Source: Variovorax sp. PBS-H4
GTDB taxonomy: Bacteria > Pseudomonadota > Gammaproteobacteria > Burkholderiales > Burkholderiaceae_C
NCBI RefSeq assembly: GCF_901827205.1
Contig: NZ_LR594675.1
Coordinates: 1,302,001 to 1,366,000, forward strand
Direction of reading: 5' to 3'
Length of the DNA stretch: 64,000 nucleotides
The position numbers and the translations under genes are program-made. The notes beneath the pieces are model-generated. The model was not told where the DNA came from. It searched no databases and was given only the letters and a program-made list of their open reading frames with translations. Positions 48,384-57,652 of the stretch are shown piece by piece. Each line of letters begins with the position of its first letter. Within the stretch, counting starts at the first letter, position 1.

Positions 48384-49379
48384 ATGAGTGCACCCCTGGT
48401 GGTCGCCCAGGACCTCGCCAAGGTCTTCGACGTCTCCCCGCCGTGGCTCAACCGCGTTCTGGAGCGAAAGCCGCGCCTCCTGTTGCACGCGGTCGACGGC
48501 GTGAGCTTTTCGATCGAGCGCGGCAAGACCTTGGCGCTGGTCGGCGAATCCGGTTGCGGCAAGAGCACCGTCGCGCGCCTGCTCGTGGGCCTGCACGCGC
48601 CCACCCGCGGCGGCATGCAATTCGACGGCCAGGACGCCCACGCCACGTTCAAGAGCGGCGAGGGCCGCAAGCTGCGCCGGCGCATCCAGATGATCTTCCA
48701 GGATCCGTACGCCAGCCTCAACCCTCGATGGCTGGTGGAGGACATCGTGGGTGAACCCTTGCGCGAACACGAGATGCTGAACCAGGGGCCTGCTCTCAAG
48801 GCGCGGGTCGGCGAGTTGCTGGAGTCCGTCGGCCTGAGCCCGCTGGACATGGTCAAGTATCCCCACCAGTTTTCCGGGGGTCAGCGGCAGCGCATCTCCA
48901 TCGCGCGTGCCCTTGCCACCCAGCCCGAGTTCCTGGTGTGCGACGAGCCGACCTCTGCGCTGGACGTGAGCGTGCAGGCGCAAGTGCTCAACATCATGAA
49001 GGATCTGCAGCGCGAGCGCGGCCTGACCTATCTGTTCATCTCGCACAACCTCGCCGTTGTGCGCCACGTTGCGGACCGCGTCGGGGTGATGTATCTCGGG
49101 CGGCTGGTAGAGGTCGCCGACAAGGCAAAGCTCTTCGAAGTGCCGCAGCATCCCTACACCCGCATGCTGCTCGCCGCCATTCCGAAGATGAAGCACGCCG
49201 GGGAGGCACGTACGCCGGTGCAGGGTGAGGTCCCCAACCCGCTCGCCCCACCCACTGGCTGCACCTTTCACCCGCGCTGCCCGCACGCCAACGCACGCTG
49301 CAAGGCCGAGCGCCCGCCACTGCAGATGCTGCGCGGCGTGCAGGTCGCTTGCCACGCCGTGGAGGAAGGGCGGATCTGA
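48384..49379 (+). CDS. ABC transporter ATP-binding protein (DppF type)
   Basis: 331-residue ATPase subunit with Walker A GESGCGKSTV, Q-loop IFQDPYASLNPRW, signature SGGQRQR, Walker B LVCDEPTSALD and HisSwitch ISHNLAVV. The C-terminal segment CTFHPRCPHANARC carries the four cysteines of the oligopeptide-ATPase family. The ATG at 48384 starts the family-like MSAPLVVAQDLAKVF, 46 bp after the DppD stop. Last gene of the operon; a tail hairpin separates it from the convergent zwf. Confidence 0.93.
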   Translation: MSAPLVVAQDLAKVFDVSPPWLNRVLERKPRLLLHAVDGVSFSIERGKTLALVGESGCGKSTVARLLVGLHAPTRGGMQFDGQDAHATFKSGEGRKLRRRIQMIFQDPYASLNPRWLVEDIVGEPLREHEMLNQGPALKARVGELLESVGLSPLDMVKYPHQFSGGQRQRISIARALATQPEFLVCDEPTSALDVSVQAQVLNIMKDLQRERGLTYLFISHNLAVVRHVADRVGVMYLGRLVEVADKAKLFEVPQHPYTRMLLAAIPKMKHAGEARTPVQGEVPNPLAPPTGCTFHPRCPHANARCKAERPPLQMLRGVQVACHAVEEGRI

Positions 49380-49382
49380 CAC

Positions 49383-49404
49383 CGCCATTCGGAAACGAAT
49401 GGCG
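49383..49404. terminator. Hairpin with GAAA loop between convergent ABC operon and zwf
   Basis: Perfect 9-bp stem CGCCATTCG / CGAATGGCG closed by a GAAA tetraloop, starting 4 bp after the dppF-like stop and ending 15 bp before the zwf stop. No T-run follows on either strand, so it may be a 3' RNA-end stabiliser or Rho-assisted terminator rather than a classic intrinsic terminator. Confidence 0.5.
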
Positions 49405-49418
49405 CGAAGAATGCGGAT

Positions 49419-50894
49419 CTACTGCTCTTCGCTCCAGGCGAACCCATCGCGCGCGATCATCGCGCTCGATGCGCTGGGGCCCCATGTTCCCGCTGCGTAA
49501 GGCCGCGGCGCTCCGTCCGAGGCCCAGCTGTCGATCAGCGGCTCGACCCAGCGCCAGGCTTCCTCCTGCTCGTCGCTGCGCACGAAGAGGTTGAGCCGGC
49601 CGTCGATCACGTCGAGCAGCAGGCGCTCGTAGGCGCCCACGCGCTCGGAACCGAAGCGCTTGTCGAAGTCGAGGTCCAACTGCACCGGCGCCAACTGCGG
49701 CCCGGCATGGCGGTGGCCGTTGCCGTTGCGTTGGCGCCCATCCTGGGCCTGGGCGAGCATGTGCAGTTCCAGGCCGTCCTTCGGCTGCAGGTTGATCACC
49801 AGCTTGTTGAACGCGTTCTGCGGCGCTCTGAAGATCGCATGCGGCGTCGGCTTGAAGTTGACTGCAATGTGCGCGTCGCGCGAGGCCAGCCGCTTGCCGG
49901 TCCGGACGTAGATCGGCACGCCGGCCCAACGCCAGTTGGCGATCTCGGTGCGCAGCGCGACGAAGGTCTCGGTGCGGCTCTCCGGGTCCACGCCCTGCTG
50001 CTCGCGGTAACCCGGCACGCGCTCGCCGTAGGCGGTGCCTGCGGTGTACTGTCCGCGGATCGCGTGCAGTCCGATGGCTTCCGCCGTCCAAGGCTTGAGC
50101 GCGCGCAGCACCTTGAGCTTTTCGTCGCGGATCGCGTCTGCATGCGCGTTGATCGGCGGCTCCATGCCGATCGCGCAGACCAGCTGCAACGCATGGTTCT
50201 GGACCATGTCGCGCAGCGCGCCAGTCTGGTCGTAGAACGCACCGCGCTTCTCGACGCCGAGGTCCTCGGCAATGGTGATCTCGATGTTGGCGATGTGCTC
50301 ACGGCGCCAGATGGGCTCGAACAACGCATTGCCGAAGCGCATCGCGAACAGGTTCTGCACCGATGGCTTGCCCAGGTAATGGTCGATGCGGAACACCTGG
50401 TGCTCCGCCAGCACCTTGCAAACTGCCTTGTTGATGGCGCGGTTGGAGGCCAGGTCATGCCCCAGCGGCTTCTCCAGCACCACGCGGGTCTTCGGGCCGT
50501 TGAGCCCGGCGGCGGCAATCTGTTCCACCACCTGCGTGAAGAGGGCAGGGGCGGTGGCGAGGTACATCACGACCGTGCTGGCGTCGCGCTGCTTGAGCAG
50601 GTCGGCGAGCTTCGCGTAGTCTTCGGTCCGCGACAGGTCCATGCGCTGGTAGTGGAGCAGGGCGGCGAACTTCTTGAACTCCTCCGGGGTCGGCCGCTTG
50701 GCGCCTTCGACGGCCTCGAAGCGCGATTGGATCAGCTCACGATAGCCCTCGTCGGACAGCTCGTCGCGCGCCACCCCGATGATGCGGCCGCCCTCGGGCA
50801 GGCTGCCGTGACGAAAGGCCTGGAACAGCGCCGGCATCAGCTTGCGCCAGGTGAGGTCGCCGGTACCGCCGAAAAGGACAAGGTCGAAACTCAT
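49419..50894 (-). CDS. zwf: Glucose-6-phosphate 1-dehydrogenase
   Basis: 491-residue cytoplasmic enzyme that oxidises glucose-6-phosphate to 6-phosphogluconolactone with NADP+ (or NAD+), the entry to the pentose phosphate and Entner-Doudoroff pathways. Cofactor motif FGGTGDLTWRKLMPALF at the N-terminus; substrate-site motif RIDHYLGKPSVQN near 170-182, with the usual catalytic His further on in the EDLGVEKRGAFYDQTGALRDM region (about 215-235). DHYLGKP instead of DHYLGKE is a common variant in this subgroup. It lies near tal and pgi, forming a hexose/pentose phosphate cluster. Confidence 0.95.
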   Translation of the reverse strand: MSFDLVLFGGTGDLTWRKLMPALFQAFRHGSLPEGGRIIGVARDELSDEGYRELIQSRFEAVEGAKRPTPEEFKKFAALLHYQRMDLSRTEDYAKLADLLKQRDASTVVMYLATAPALFTQVVEQIAAAGLNGPKTRVVLEKPLGHDLASNRAINKAVCKVLAEHQVFRIDHYLGKPSVQNLFAMRFGNALFEPIWRREHIANIEITIAEDLGVEKRGAFYDQTGALRDMVQNHALQLVCAIGMEPPINAHADAIRDEKLKVLRALKPWTAEAIGLHAIRGQYTAGTAYGERVPGYREQQGVDPESRTETFVALRTEIANWRWAGVPIYVRTGKRLASRDAHIAVNFKPTPHAIFRAPQNAFNKLVINLQPKDGLELHMLAQAQDGRQRNGNGHRHAGPQLAPVQLDLDFDKRFGSERVGAYERLLLDVIDGRLNLFVRSDEQEEAWRWVEPLIDSWASDGAPRPYAAGTWGPSASSAMIARDGFAWSEEQ

Positions 50895-51032
50895 TGATAA
50901 ATCCGTGTGGTCGTGGTGATGCTCGGCACGCGAAGCCCCGCCGCCGAATGGTAACGGAGGCTGTCCCGACAGCCACTTCGCTTAAGCTTCGGGGGCGGCC
51001 CTGCGGGGCCCTTTTCTAATGAACGAGCAGCC

Positions 51033-51698
51033 ATGAAGAACGTTGTGTTCGATCTGGGCGCGGTGCTGTTGAGCTGGGAGCCGGTGTCGCTGGTGCATGC
51101 GGTCATCGCGCCGCACACGCCCACCGCGCAGGCCGCGCATGCTCTGGCGCGCGAAATGTTTCACCACGAGGATTGGCTGGGCTTCGACCGCGGCACGCAC
51201 AGCCTGGAAGATGCCATCGGGCGCATGGCGCTGCGTCTTTCGCTGCCCGCGGAGCGGCTCAGCACGACGCTGGCGCCGATGGGCGAGCGCCTGGAACCCA
51301 TCGACGTCACCATCGAACTGCTCGCCTCGTTGCGTGCGCGCCGCGATGCCGGGGAGGCACTGCGGCTCTACTACCTCTCCAACATGCCGGCGCCCTACGC
51401 GCGCGTGCTGGAGCAGCGCCATGATTTCTTTGGCTGGTTCGACGGTGGCATTTTTTCGGGCGACGTGCGCCTCCTCAAGCCCGAGCCCGAGATCTACGAA
51501 CTGCTCGCCGCGCGCTACGGGCTGAAGGCGCCCGACACGGTGTTCATCGACGACTCTGCGGCCAACGTGGCGGCAGCACGTGCACTTGGCTGGGAGGCCA
51601 TCCACTGCGAGGCGCCGACCGCGCTGCCGTCGCAGCTGGCACCTTATCTGCCAGAGCGCTCGATCCTGTCGACCTCGAAGCCCAGCGAGCGCGCGTAG
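51033..51698 (+). CDS. HAD phosphatase, YihX-like
   Basis: 221-residue HAD-superfamily hydrolase. Motif I is FDLGAVLLSW, with Asp7 as the likely nucleophile and Gly in place of the second Asp, as in YihX (alpha-glucose-1-phosphate phosphatase). Motif II is YYLSNMP, and motif III/IV is LLKPEPEIY...FIDDSAANVAAA. A four-helix cap lies between. Neighbouring sugar-phosphate genes support a sugar phosphate as substrate, but specificity cannot be read from sequence. Its last 55 bp overlap the convergent lipocalin gene. Confidence 0.88.
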   Translation: MKNVVFDLGAVLLSWEPVSLVHAVIAPHTPTAQAAHALAREMFHHEDWLGFDRGTHSLEDAIGRMALRLSLPAERLSTTLAPMGERLEPIDVTIELLASLRARRDAGEALRLYYLSNMPAPYARVLEQRHDFFGWFDGGIFSGDVRLLKPEPEIYELLAARYGLKAPDTVFIDDSAANVAAARALGWEAIHCEAPTALPSQLAPYLPERSILSTSKPSERA

Positions 51699-52318
51699 TC
51701 GAGTTCGGCCTGCAGCGTTGCATCGTCCAGCCGCGGTGCGCGCGACAGGACCCACAGGTACTTGCGGTCCGGCGTGCCGACCAGGGCCACCTGGTAGTCC
51801 CGGTCGAGCTTGAGGATCCAGTAGTCGCCCCAGGCGAAGGGGAGCCAGCGCATCCAGTCGGGCGCAAAGCTGACCTCGAGCCGGCCGGCGCCGGGCTGCC
51901 CGGTGACCGGGGCAATGCGCGCGATCCCGATCGATTCGTCGACACTTCCATCCGACAGCATGCAGCGGTTGAGCACCTGCAGCTTGCCGTCTTCCAGCAG
52001 CGTGTATTCGGCCGTGACATCACCAGCGCAGCGCTTCTCGAAGCGATTGGGCAGGCGCGCCTGCTCGTGCCACAGTCCCACATAGCGTTGCAGGTCCACC
52101 GGGGCGACCACCTGCAACGGCGCGCGCATCAAGGGTGCGCCATCGGCGGGGCCTGCAAGACGCGCGTTACGCGATGCGCGGGCGGTCGTGAATGCCAGCA
52201 GCGTCAGCGCCCCGCCGACGCAGAAGGCCGTGGCCAGAGTGCCGATGGACGCGCTGTGCACACGGTCGTCGAAGACGACGCGCTGCGGCGCAACGGACTG
52301 TTGGCGGCGAGAGAACAT
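51644..52318 (-). CDS. Lipocalin family protein (Blc-like)
   Basis: 224-residue protein with a hydrophobic segment (about 24-46) that acts as signal or membrane anchor, then a lipocalin beta-barrel starting at DLQRYVGLWHEQARLPNRFE (GxW motif) and including CAGDVTAEYTLLEDG, WGDYWILKLDRDYQVALVG and YLWVLSRAP, the Blc pattern. No lipobox Cys follows the hydrophobic segment, unlike E. coli Blc. It probably binds lipids or lysophospholipids at the periplasmic side. GAAGGA six bases before the ATG at 52318 favours it over the ATG at 52324. Its 3' end overlaps the HAD gene. Confidence 0.88.
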   Translation of the reverse strand: MFSRRQQSVAPQRVVFDDRVHSASIGTLATAFCVGGALTLLAFTTARASRNARLAGPADGAPLMRAPLQVVAPVDLQRYVGLWHEQARLPNRFEKRCAGDVTAEYTLLEDGKLQVLNRCMLSDGSVDESIGIARIAPVTGQPGAGRLEVSFAPDWMRWLPFAWGDYWILKLDRDYQVALVGTPDRKYLWVLSRAPRLDDATLQAELDYARSLGFEVDRIERSGR

Positions 52319-52414
52319 GAGCATTCCTTCGAGTCGGTCAAGGGACCGACGGTAGTCCTGCCCCTGGCCCCGCTCCGTCAGCCGGGGACCACACGAACTG
52401 TAGTTGTGCGGCGG

Positions 52415-52420
52415 GATAAT
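52415..52420 (+). promoter_or_regulatory. -10-like hexamer GATAAT before tal
   Basis: GATAAT ends 6 bp before the tal ATG, which places the expected transcription start on or beside the start codon. No Shine-Dalgarno precedes the ATG. The same arrangement is seen before gspC and, as TATGAT, before ilvA. A -35 hexamer is not obvious. Confidence 0.5.
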
Positions 52421-52426
52421 GCCCGC

Positions 52427-53380
52427 ATGAACCAACTCGATGCCCTCCGACAGTGGACGACCGTGGTAGCCGATACCGGCGACTTCCGCCAGTTGGCCCA
52501 GTTCAAGCCCCAGGATGCAACCACCAATCCTTCGCTCATCCTCAAGGCGGTGCAGAAGGCCGAGTATCGGCCCCTGCTCGACGAGGCCGTCAAGAAGCAC
52601 GGCCATCTCGCGACCGACGAGGTCATCGACCGCCTGCTGGTGCGCTTCGGCACCGAGATCCTCTCGCTCATTCCAGGCCGTGTCTCCACCGAGGTCGATG
52701 CGCGGCTGAGCTTCGATACTGCCGCCACGGTGGCGCGGGCGGAGCGCATCGTCGCCCTCTATCGGGCCGAGGACATCGACACCGAAAAGCGCCTGCTGAT
52801 CAAGATTGCTGCCACCTGGGAAGGCATCGAGGCGGCGCGCCAGCTGGAGCGCAAAGGCATCCACACCAATCTCACCCTTCTGTTCTCGTTTGCGCAAGCG
52901 GTGGCTTGCGGCGCCGCGGGCGTGCAGCTGATCTCGCCCTTCGTCGGGCGTATCTACGACTGGCACAAGAAGGCAGCCGGGACAGCCTGGGATGAAGCAG
53001 CCAGGTCCGGCGCCGACGACCCCGGCGTCAGGTCGGTGCGCCAGATCTTCGAGTACTACAAGAAGCACGGCATCAGGACCGAGGTGATGGGCGCCAGCTT
53101 CCGCAACGTAGGCCAGATCGCCGCGCTCGCGGGCTGCGACCTGCTGACCATCAGCCCCGAGCTGCTGGCCGAACTCGCCGCCAGCAATGAACCACTGGCG
53201 CATGCGCTGGACGCGGATGCTGCGCAGGCGCTGGACATCCCGCAACTGGTGCTGGACGAGCCGGCCTTCCGCTTCGCCCTCAATGAGGACGCCATGGCCA
53301 CCGAGAAGCTGGCCGAGGGCATCCGCGCCTTCGCGGCCGACGCGGTGAAGCTGGAGAAGCTGATGGAGACCGCCGAATGA
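52427..53380 (+). CDS. tal: Transaldolase
   Basis: 317-residue class I aldolase-fold enzyme that moves dihydroxyacetone units between sugar phosphates in the non-oxidative pentose phosphate pathway. Schiff-base lysine K126 in LIKIAATWEG; the other motifs DATTNPSLIL near 30-39 and GASFRNVGQI are intact. Length matches the TalB type. The stop overlaps the pgi start (ATGA), so the two are cotranslated. A likely leaderless start (see the -10 hexamer at 52415). Confidence 0.96.
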   Translation: MNQLDALRQWTTVVADTGDFRQLAQFKPQDATTNPSLILKAVQKAEYRPLLDEAVKKHGHLATDEVIDRLLVRFGTEILSLIPGRVSTEVDARLSFDTAATVARAERIVALYRAEDIDTEKRLLIKIAATWEGIEAARQLERKGIHTNLTLLFSFAQAVACGAAGVQLISPFVGRIYDWHKKAAGTAWDEAARSGADDPGVRSVRQIFEYYKKHGIRTEVMGASFRNVGQIAALAGCDLLTISPELLAELAASNEPLAHALDADAAQALDIPQLVLDEPAFRFALNEDAMATEKLAEGIRAFAADAVKLEKLMETAE

Positions 53381-54930
53381 CCCGTACCCGCACACGTTGC
53401 GACCGTACTTCGGCCTGGGGCCGCCTTCAGGCGCACTACGACGCTGCCGGCCGCGATTTCGATCTCCGCCAGGCGTTTGCCGCCGATCCGCGGCGCTTCG
53501 ACGCCTTCAGCCAGCCGGCACCGCACCTCTTCGCCGATCTGTCCAAGAACCTGATCGATGCGAAGACAGAAACCCTGCTGCTGGCGCTGGCCAGCGAGGC
53601 GGGTGTCGAGGCACATCGCGATGCCATGTTCGCCGGTGAGCACATCAATGCGACCGAAGACCGCGCCGTGCTCCATACGCTGCTGCGGGCGCCGGCCTCG
53701 ATGGCCGTGCCTCCCGCGCTGGCGGGCAAGCTGGCGCAGGTGCACGCCACGCTCGACGCCATGCTGGCGTATGCCGAGCAGGTGCGCACCGACCACACCA
53801 TCACCGACGTGGTCAACATCGGCATCGGCGGCTCGGACCTCGGGCCGCAGATGGCTGTGCGCGCACTCGACGCCTACGTGGCGCCTGGCAAGCGCTTCCA
53901 CTTTGTCTCGAATGTCGATGGCCACGAACTGGCCGGCGTGCTGCGCGGCCTCGCGCCCGAGCACACGCTGTTCCTGATCGCCTCCAAGACCTTCACCACG
54001 GCCGAGACCATGGCCAACGCGCATTCGGCCAAGCGCTGGTTCGAGCAGTCGGGCAACGCCGACATCGCCCACCACTTTGCCGCGCTCACCACCAACGTCG
54101 AGGCCGCGCGTGACTTCGGCATCGAAACCACCTTCGGCTTCTGGGACTGGGTGGGCGGGCGCTATTCGCTGTGGTCCTCCATCGGCTTGCCGATCGCGCT
54201 GGCCATCGGCGCCGAGGGCTTCCGACGGCTGCTCGCCGGGGCGCACGCGATGGACGAGCATTTCCGCAGCGCGCCGCTGGCGCAGAACCTGCCGGTGCGC
54301 CTCGCGCTCCTCGATGTCTGGTATCGCAACTTCCACCGCTTCACCAGCCGCAGCATTGCGCCCTACCACAGCGCCCTGCAGCGCCTGCCTGCCTACCTGC
54401 AGCAGCTCGAGATGGAAAGCAACGGCAAGCAGGTCGACGCGAGCGGCGCCGCGCTGCCCTTCGGCACTTCGCCGGTGCTGTGGGGCGAGCCCGGCACCAA
54501 CGGACAGCACGCTTATTTCCAGATGCTGCACCAGGGCACGGACGTGGTCCCATTGGAGTTCATCGCCGTGCGCGAGCCGGCGCATGAGCTGGAAGGCCAC
54601 CATCCCAAGCTGCTGGCCAATGCGCTTGCGCAGGCCCAGGCGCTGATGGTGGGCAAGCAGGACGCCGGCGGGCACCGCAATTTTCCCGGCAACCGGCCGA
54701 GCAGCTTCTTCGTCTTCGACCAGTTGACCCCAGAGGCGCTGGGCGCCTTCCTTGCGATGTACGAGCACCGCGTGTTCACCAGCGGTGCGCTGTGGGGCAT
54801 CAACAGCTTCGACCAATGGGGCGTGGAACTCGGCAAGGTGCTCGCCAAGGACATCGAGCCGCGCCTCGCCTCGGGCGACACGGCGGGTCTCGATGCCTCG
54901 ACAGCCGGCTTGCTGGCACGGCTGCGGTAG
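53377..54930 (+). CDS. pgi: Glucose-6-phosphate isomerase
   Basis: 517-residue cytoplasmic enzyme interconverting glucose-6-phosphate and fructose-6-phosphate. Signature motifs VVNIGIGGSDLGPQM near residues 146-160, the active Glu segment SNGKQVDASG, and the C-terminal FDQWGVELGKVLA are all present. Typical length is about 550; slightly shorter versions of this kind are common in betaproteobacteria. Overlaps tal by 4 nt. With zwf nearby, the cluster controls partition of glucose-6-phosphate. Confidence 0.96.
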   Translation: MTRTRTRCDRTSAWGRLQAHYDAAGRDFDLRQAFAADPRRFDAFSQPAPHLFADLSKNLIDAKTETLLLALASEAGVEAHRDAMFAGEHINATEDRAVLHTLLRAPASMAVPPALAGKLAQVHATLDAMLAYAEQVRTDHTITDVVNIGIGGSDLGPQMAVRALDAYVAPGKRFHFVSNVDGHELAGVLRGLAPEHTLFLIASKTFTTAETMANAHSAKRWFEQSGNADIAHHFAALTTNVEAARDFGIETTFGFWDWVGGRYSLWSSIGLPIALAIGAEGFRRLLAGAHAMDEHFRSAPLAQNLPVRLALLDVWYRNFHRFTSRSIAPYHSALQRLPAYLQQLEMESNGKQVDASGAALPFGTSPVLWGEPGTNGQHAYFQMLHQGTDVVPLEFIAVREPAHELEGHHPKLLANALAQAQALMVGKQDAGGHRNFPGNRPSSFFVFDQLTPEALGAFLAMYEHRVFTSGALWGINSFDQWGVELGKVLAKDIEPRLASGDTAGLDASTAGLLARLR

Positions 54931-55017
54931 CCGGCGCCGAGTCATCAAAGCCGGCGAACCGCCCTTTATGATGGCCGCGGGAGTTTTCCCGTGGGAACTA
55001 TCAAGAGGAGCTGTTCG

Positions 55018-55356
55018 ATGAATTTTCAAGAAGCCGTCAAGACCTGCTTCAGCAAATACGTGGACTTCAGCGGACGCGCTTCGCGGTCCGAGTACTGGTG
55101 GTTCGTCCTTGCCTACGTGATCATCGCGATCGTCGCCGGCTTCATCCACCAGGTGGTCTATGGCGTCGTGGTCCTGGCCTTCCTGCTGCCGATGCTGGCG
55201 GCCGGCGCGCGCCGCCTGCACGACATCGGCAAGAGCGGCTGGTGGCTGCTGCTGGGGTTGATTCCGCTGGTGAACCTGGTGCTCCTGTACTTCGCCGTGC
55301 AGCCGAGCGCGCCCGAGAGCAATGAATACGGTGCGCCGCCTCTCGCCGTCGCCTGA
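55018..55356 (+). CDS. DUF805 membrane protein
   Basis: 112-residue small inner-membrane protein of the DUF805 family. The starting motif MNFQEAVKTCFSKYVDFSGRA followed by SRSEYWWF is diagnostic. Three helices lie near 28-60 and 76-95, with ARRLHDIGKSGWW between them. Function unknown. Ribosome site AGAGGAG precedes the ATG by 7 bp. A TTATGAT hexamer about 45 bp upstream could be the -10, and the 5' leader contains two mutually exclusive hairpins (GGGA/TCCC versus TTCCC/GGGAA). Confidence 0.85.
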   Translation: MNFQEAVKTCFSKYVDFSGRASRSEYWWFVLAYVIIAIVAGFIHQVVYGVVVLAFLLPMLAAGARRLHDIGKSGWWLLLGLIPLVNLVLLYFAVQPSAPESNEYGAPPLAVA

Positions 55357-55375
55357 GCCTTCAGCGCCCCGAACT

Positions 55376-55410
55376 AAAAAACCCCCGCGGCTCGCGCCGC
55401 GGGGGTTTTT
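55376..55410. terminator. Bidirectional terminator between DUF805 gene and groL
   Basis: CCCCCGCGGC (55382-55391), loop TCGC, GCCGCGGGGG (55396-55405). It is flanked by six As on one side (55376-55381) and five Ts on the other (55406-55410), so it works for both convergent transcripts. Confidence 0.93.
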
Positions 55411-55434
55411 CGTTGGCTGAAGCGCGGGGCTGTC

Positions 55435-57087
<1,653 letters not shown>

Positions 57088-57119
57088 GAGTTTTCTCCGA
57101 ATTCAGAAAAAGGGTTGAC

Positions 57120-57410
57120 TTACTTCTCGACGACCGCGAACAGGTCGTCTTCCTTCATGACCAGCAGCTCGTCGCCCTCGACCTTGACGGTCTGGCCGCT
57201 GTACTTGCCGAACAGCACGCGGTCGCCCACCTTGATGTTCAGGGCGATCAAATCGCCCTTGTCGTTCTGCTTGCCAGGTCCCACAGCCAGGACTTCGCCC
57301 TGGTCGGGCTTCTCGGCGGCGTTGTCGGGGATCACGATGCCCGAGGCGGTCTTGGTTTCGCTTTCAATGCGCTTGACGATCACGCGATCGTTCAAAGGAC
57401 GAAGTTTCAT
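57120..57410 (-). CDS. groES: Co-chaperonin GroES
   Basis: 96-residue co-chaperonin that caps GroEL. It starts MKLRPLNDRVIVKRIE and ends ELLVMKEDDLFAVVEK, with the mobile loop around residues 18-33 (SETKTASGIVIPDNA). First gene of the groESL operon; its 5' leader contains a CIRCE operator. Length and sequence are standard. Confidence 0.98.
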   Translation of the reverse strand: MKLRPLNDRVIVKRIESETKTASGIVIPDNAAEKPDQGEVLAVGPGKQNDKGDLIALNIKVGDRVLFGKYSGQTVKVEGDELLVMKEDDLFAVVEK

Positions 57411-57492
57411 TGCATCTCCTGGATAAGAAAACGGGTTCGGTTTTTAGGTGGCGGCTGGGGGCCGTCTGCCTGGCCACTGGAAGCGGGTGTTG

Positions 57493-57519
57493 TTAGCACT
57501 CCTCTTCAGCGAGTGCTAA
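57493..57519. promoter_or_regulatory. CIRCE operator (HrcA site) of groESL
   Basis: Perfect TTAGCACTC (57493-57501), 9-bp spacer, GAGTGCTAA (57511-57519). This is the canonical CIRCE element bound by the HrcA repressor, placed between promoter and groES on the minus strand. hrcA is not in the window. Confidence 0.97.
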
Positions 57520-57546
57520 TGATAAGCGCAAATCTGAGGCTTTCAA
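57519..57546 (-). promoter_or_regulatory. groESL promoter
   Basis: Minus-strand TTGAAA (57546-57541) and TATCAT (57524-57519) with a 16-bp spacer; the -10 touches the CIRCE. The preceding C makes CTTGAAA, which also matches the sigma32 -35 box, but no CCCCAT-type -10 follows, so housekeeping sigma is more likely with HrcA as regulator. Confidence 0.75.
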
Positions 57547-57652
57547 GGTCACTGTGTGCATTCCGGTCCGGCGCGAGGCGGACCGTGCAGCGGTCGATGC
57601 GCCTGCGCTACCGGGACTGCGGCCAGGCGCGCCCCGGGGCGAGCGGCACGCG

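Noticed and set aside
50996..51015. GC hairpin GGCCC-TGCG-GGGCC followed by four Ts before the HAD gene
   Set aside because: Only a 5-bp stem and a short T-run, and no upstream plus-strand gene to terminate. Could be a leader structure but support is weak.
53056..55221. Long minus-strand open frame opposite tal and pgi
   Set aside because: Overlaps two well-conserved enzymes and has no domain; composition is that of an antisense frame.
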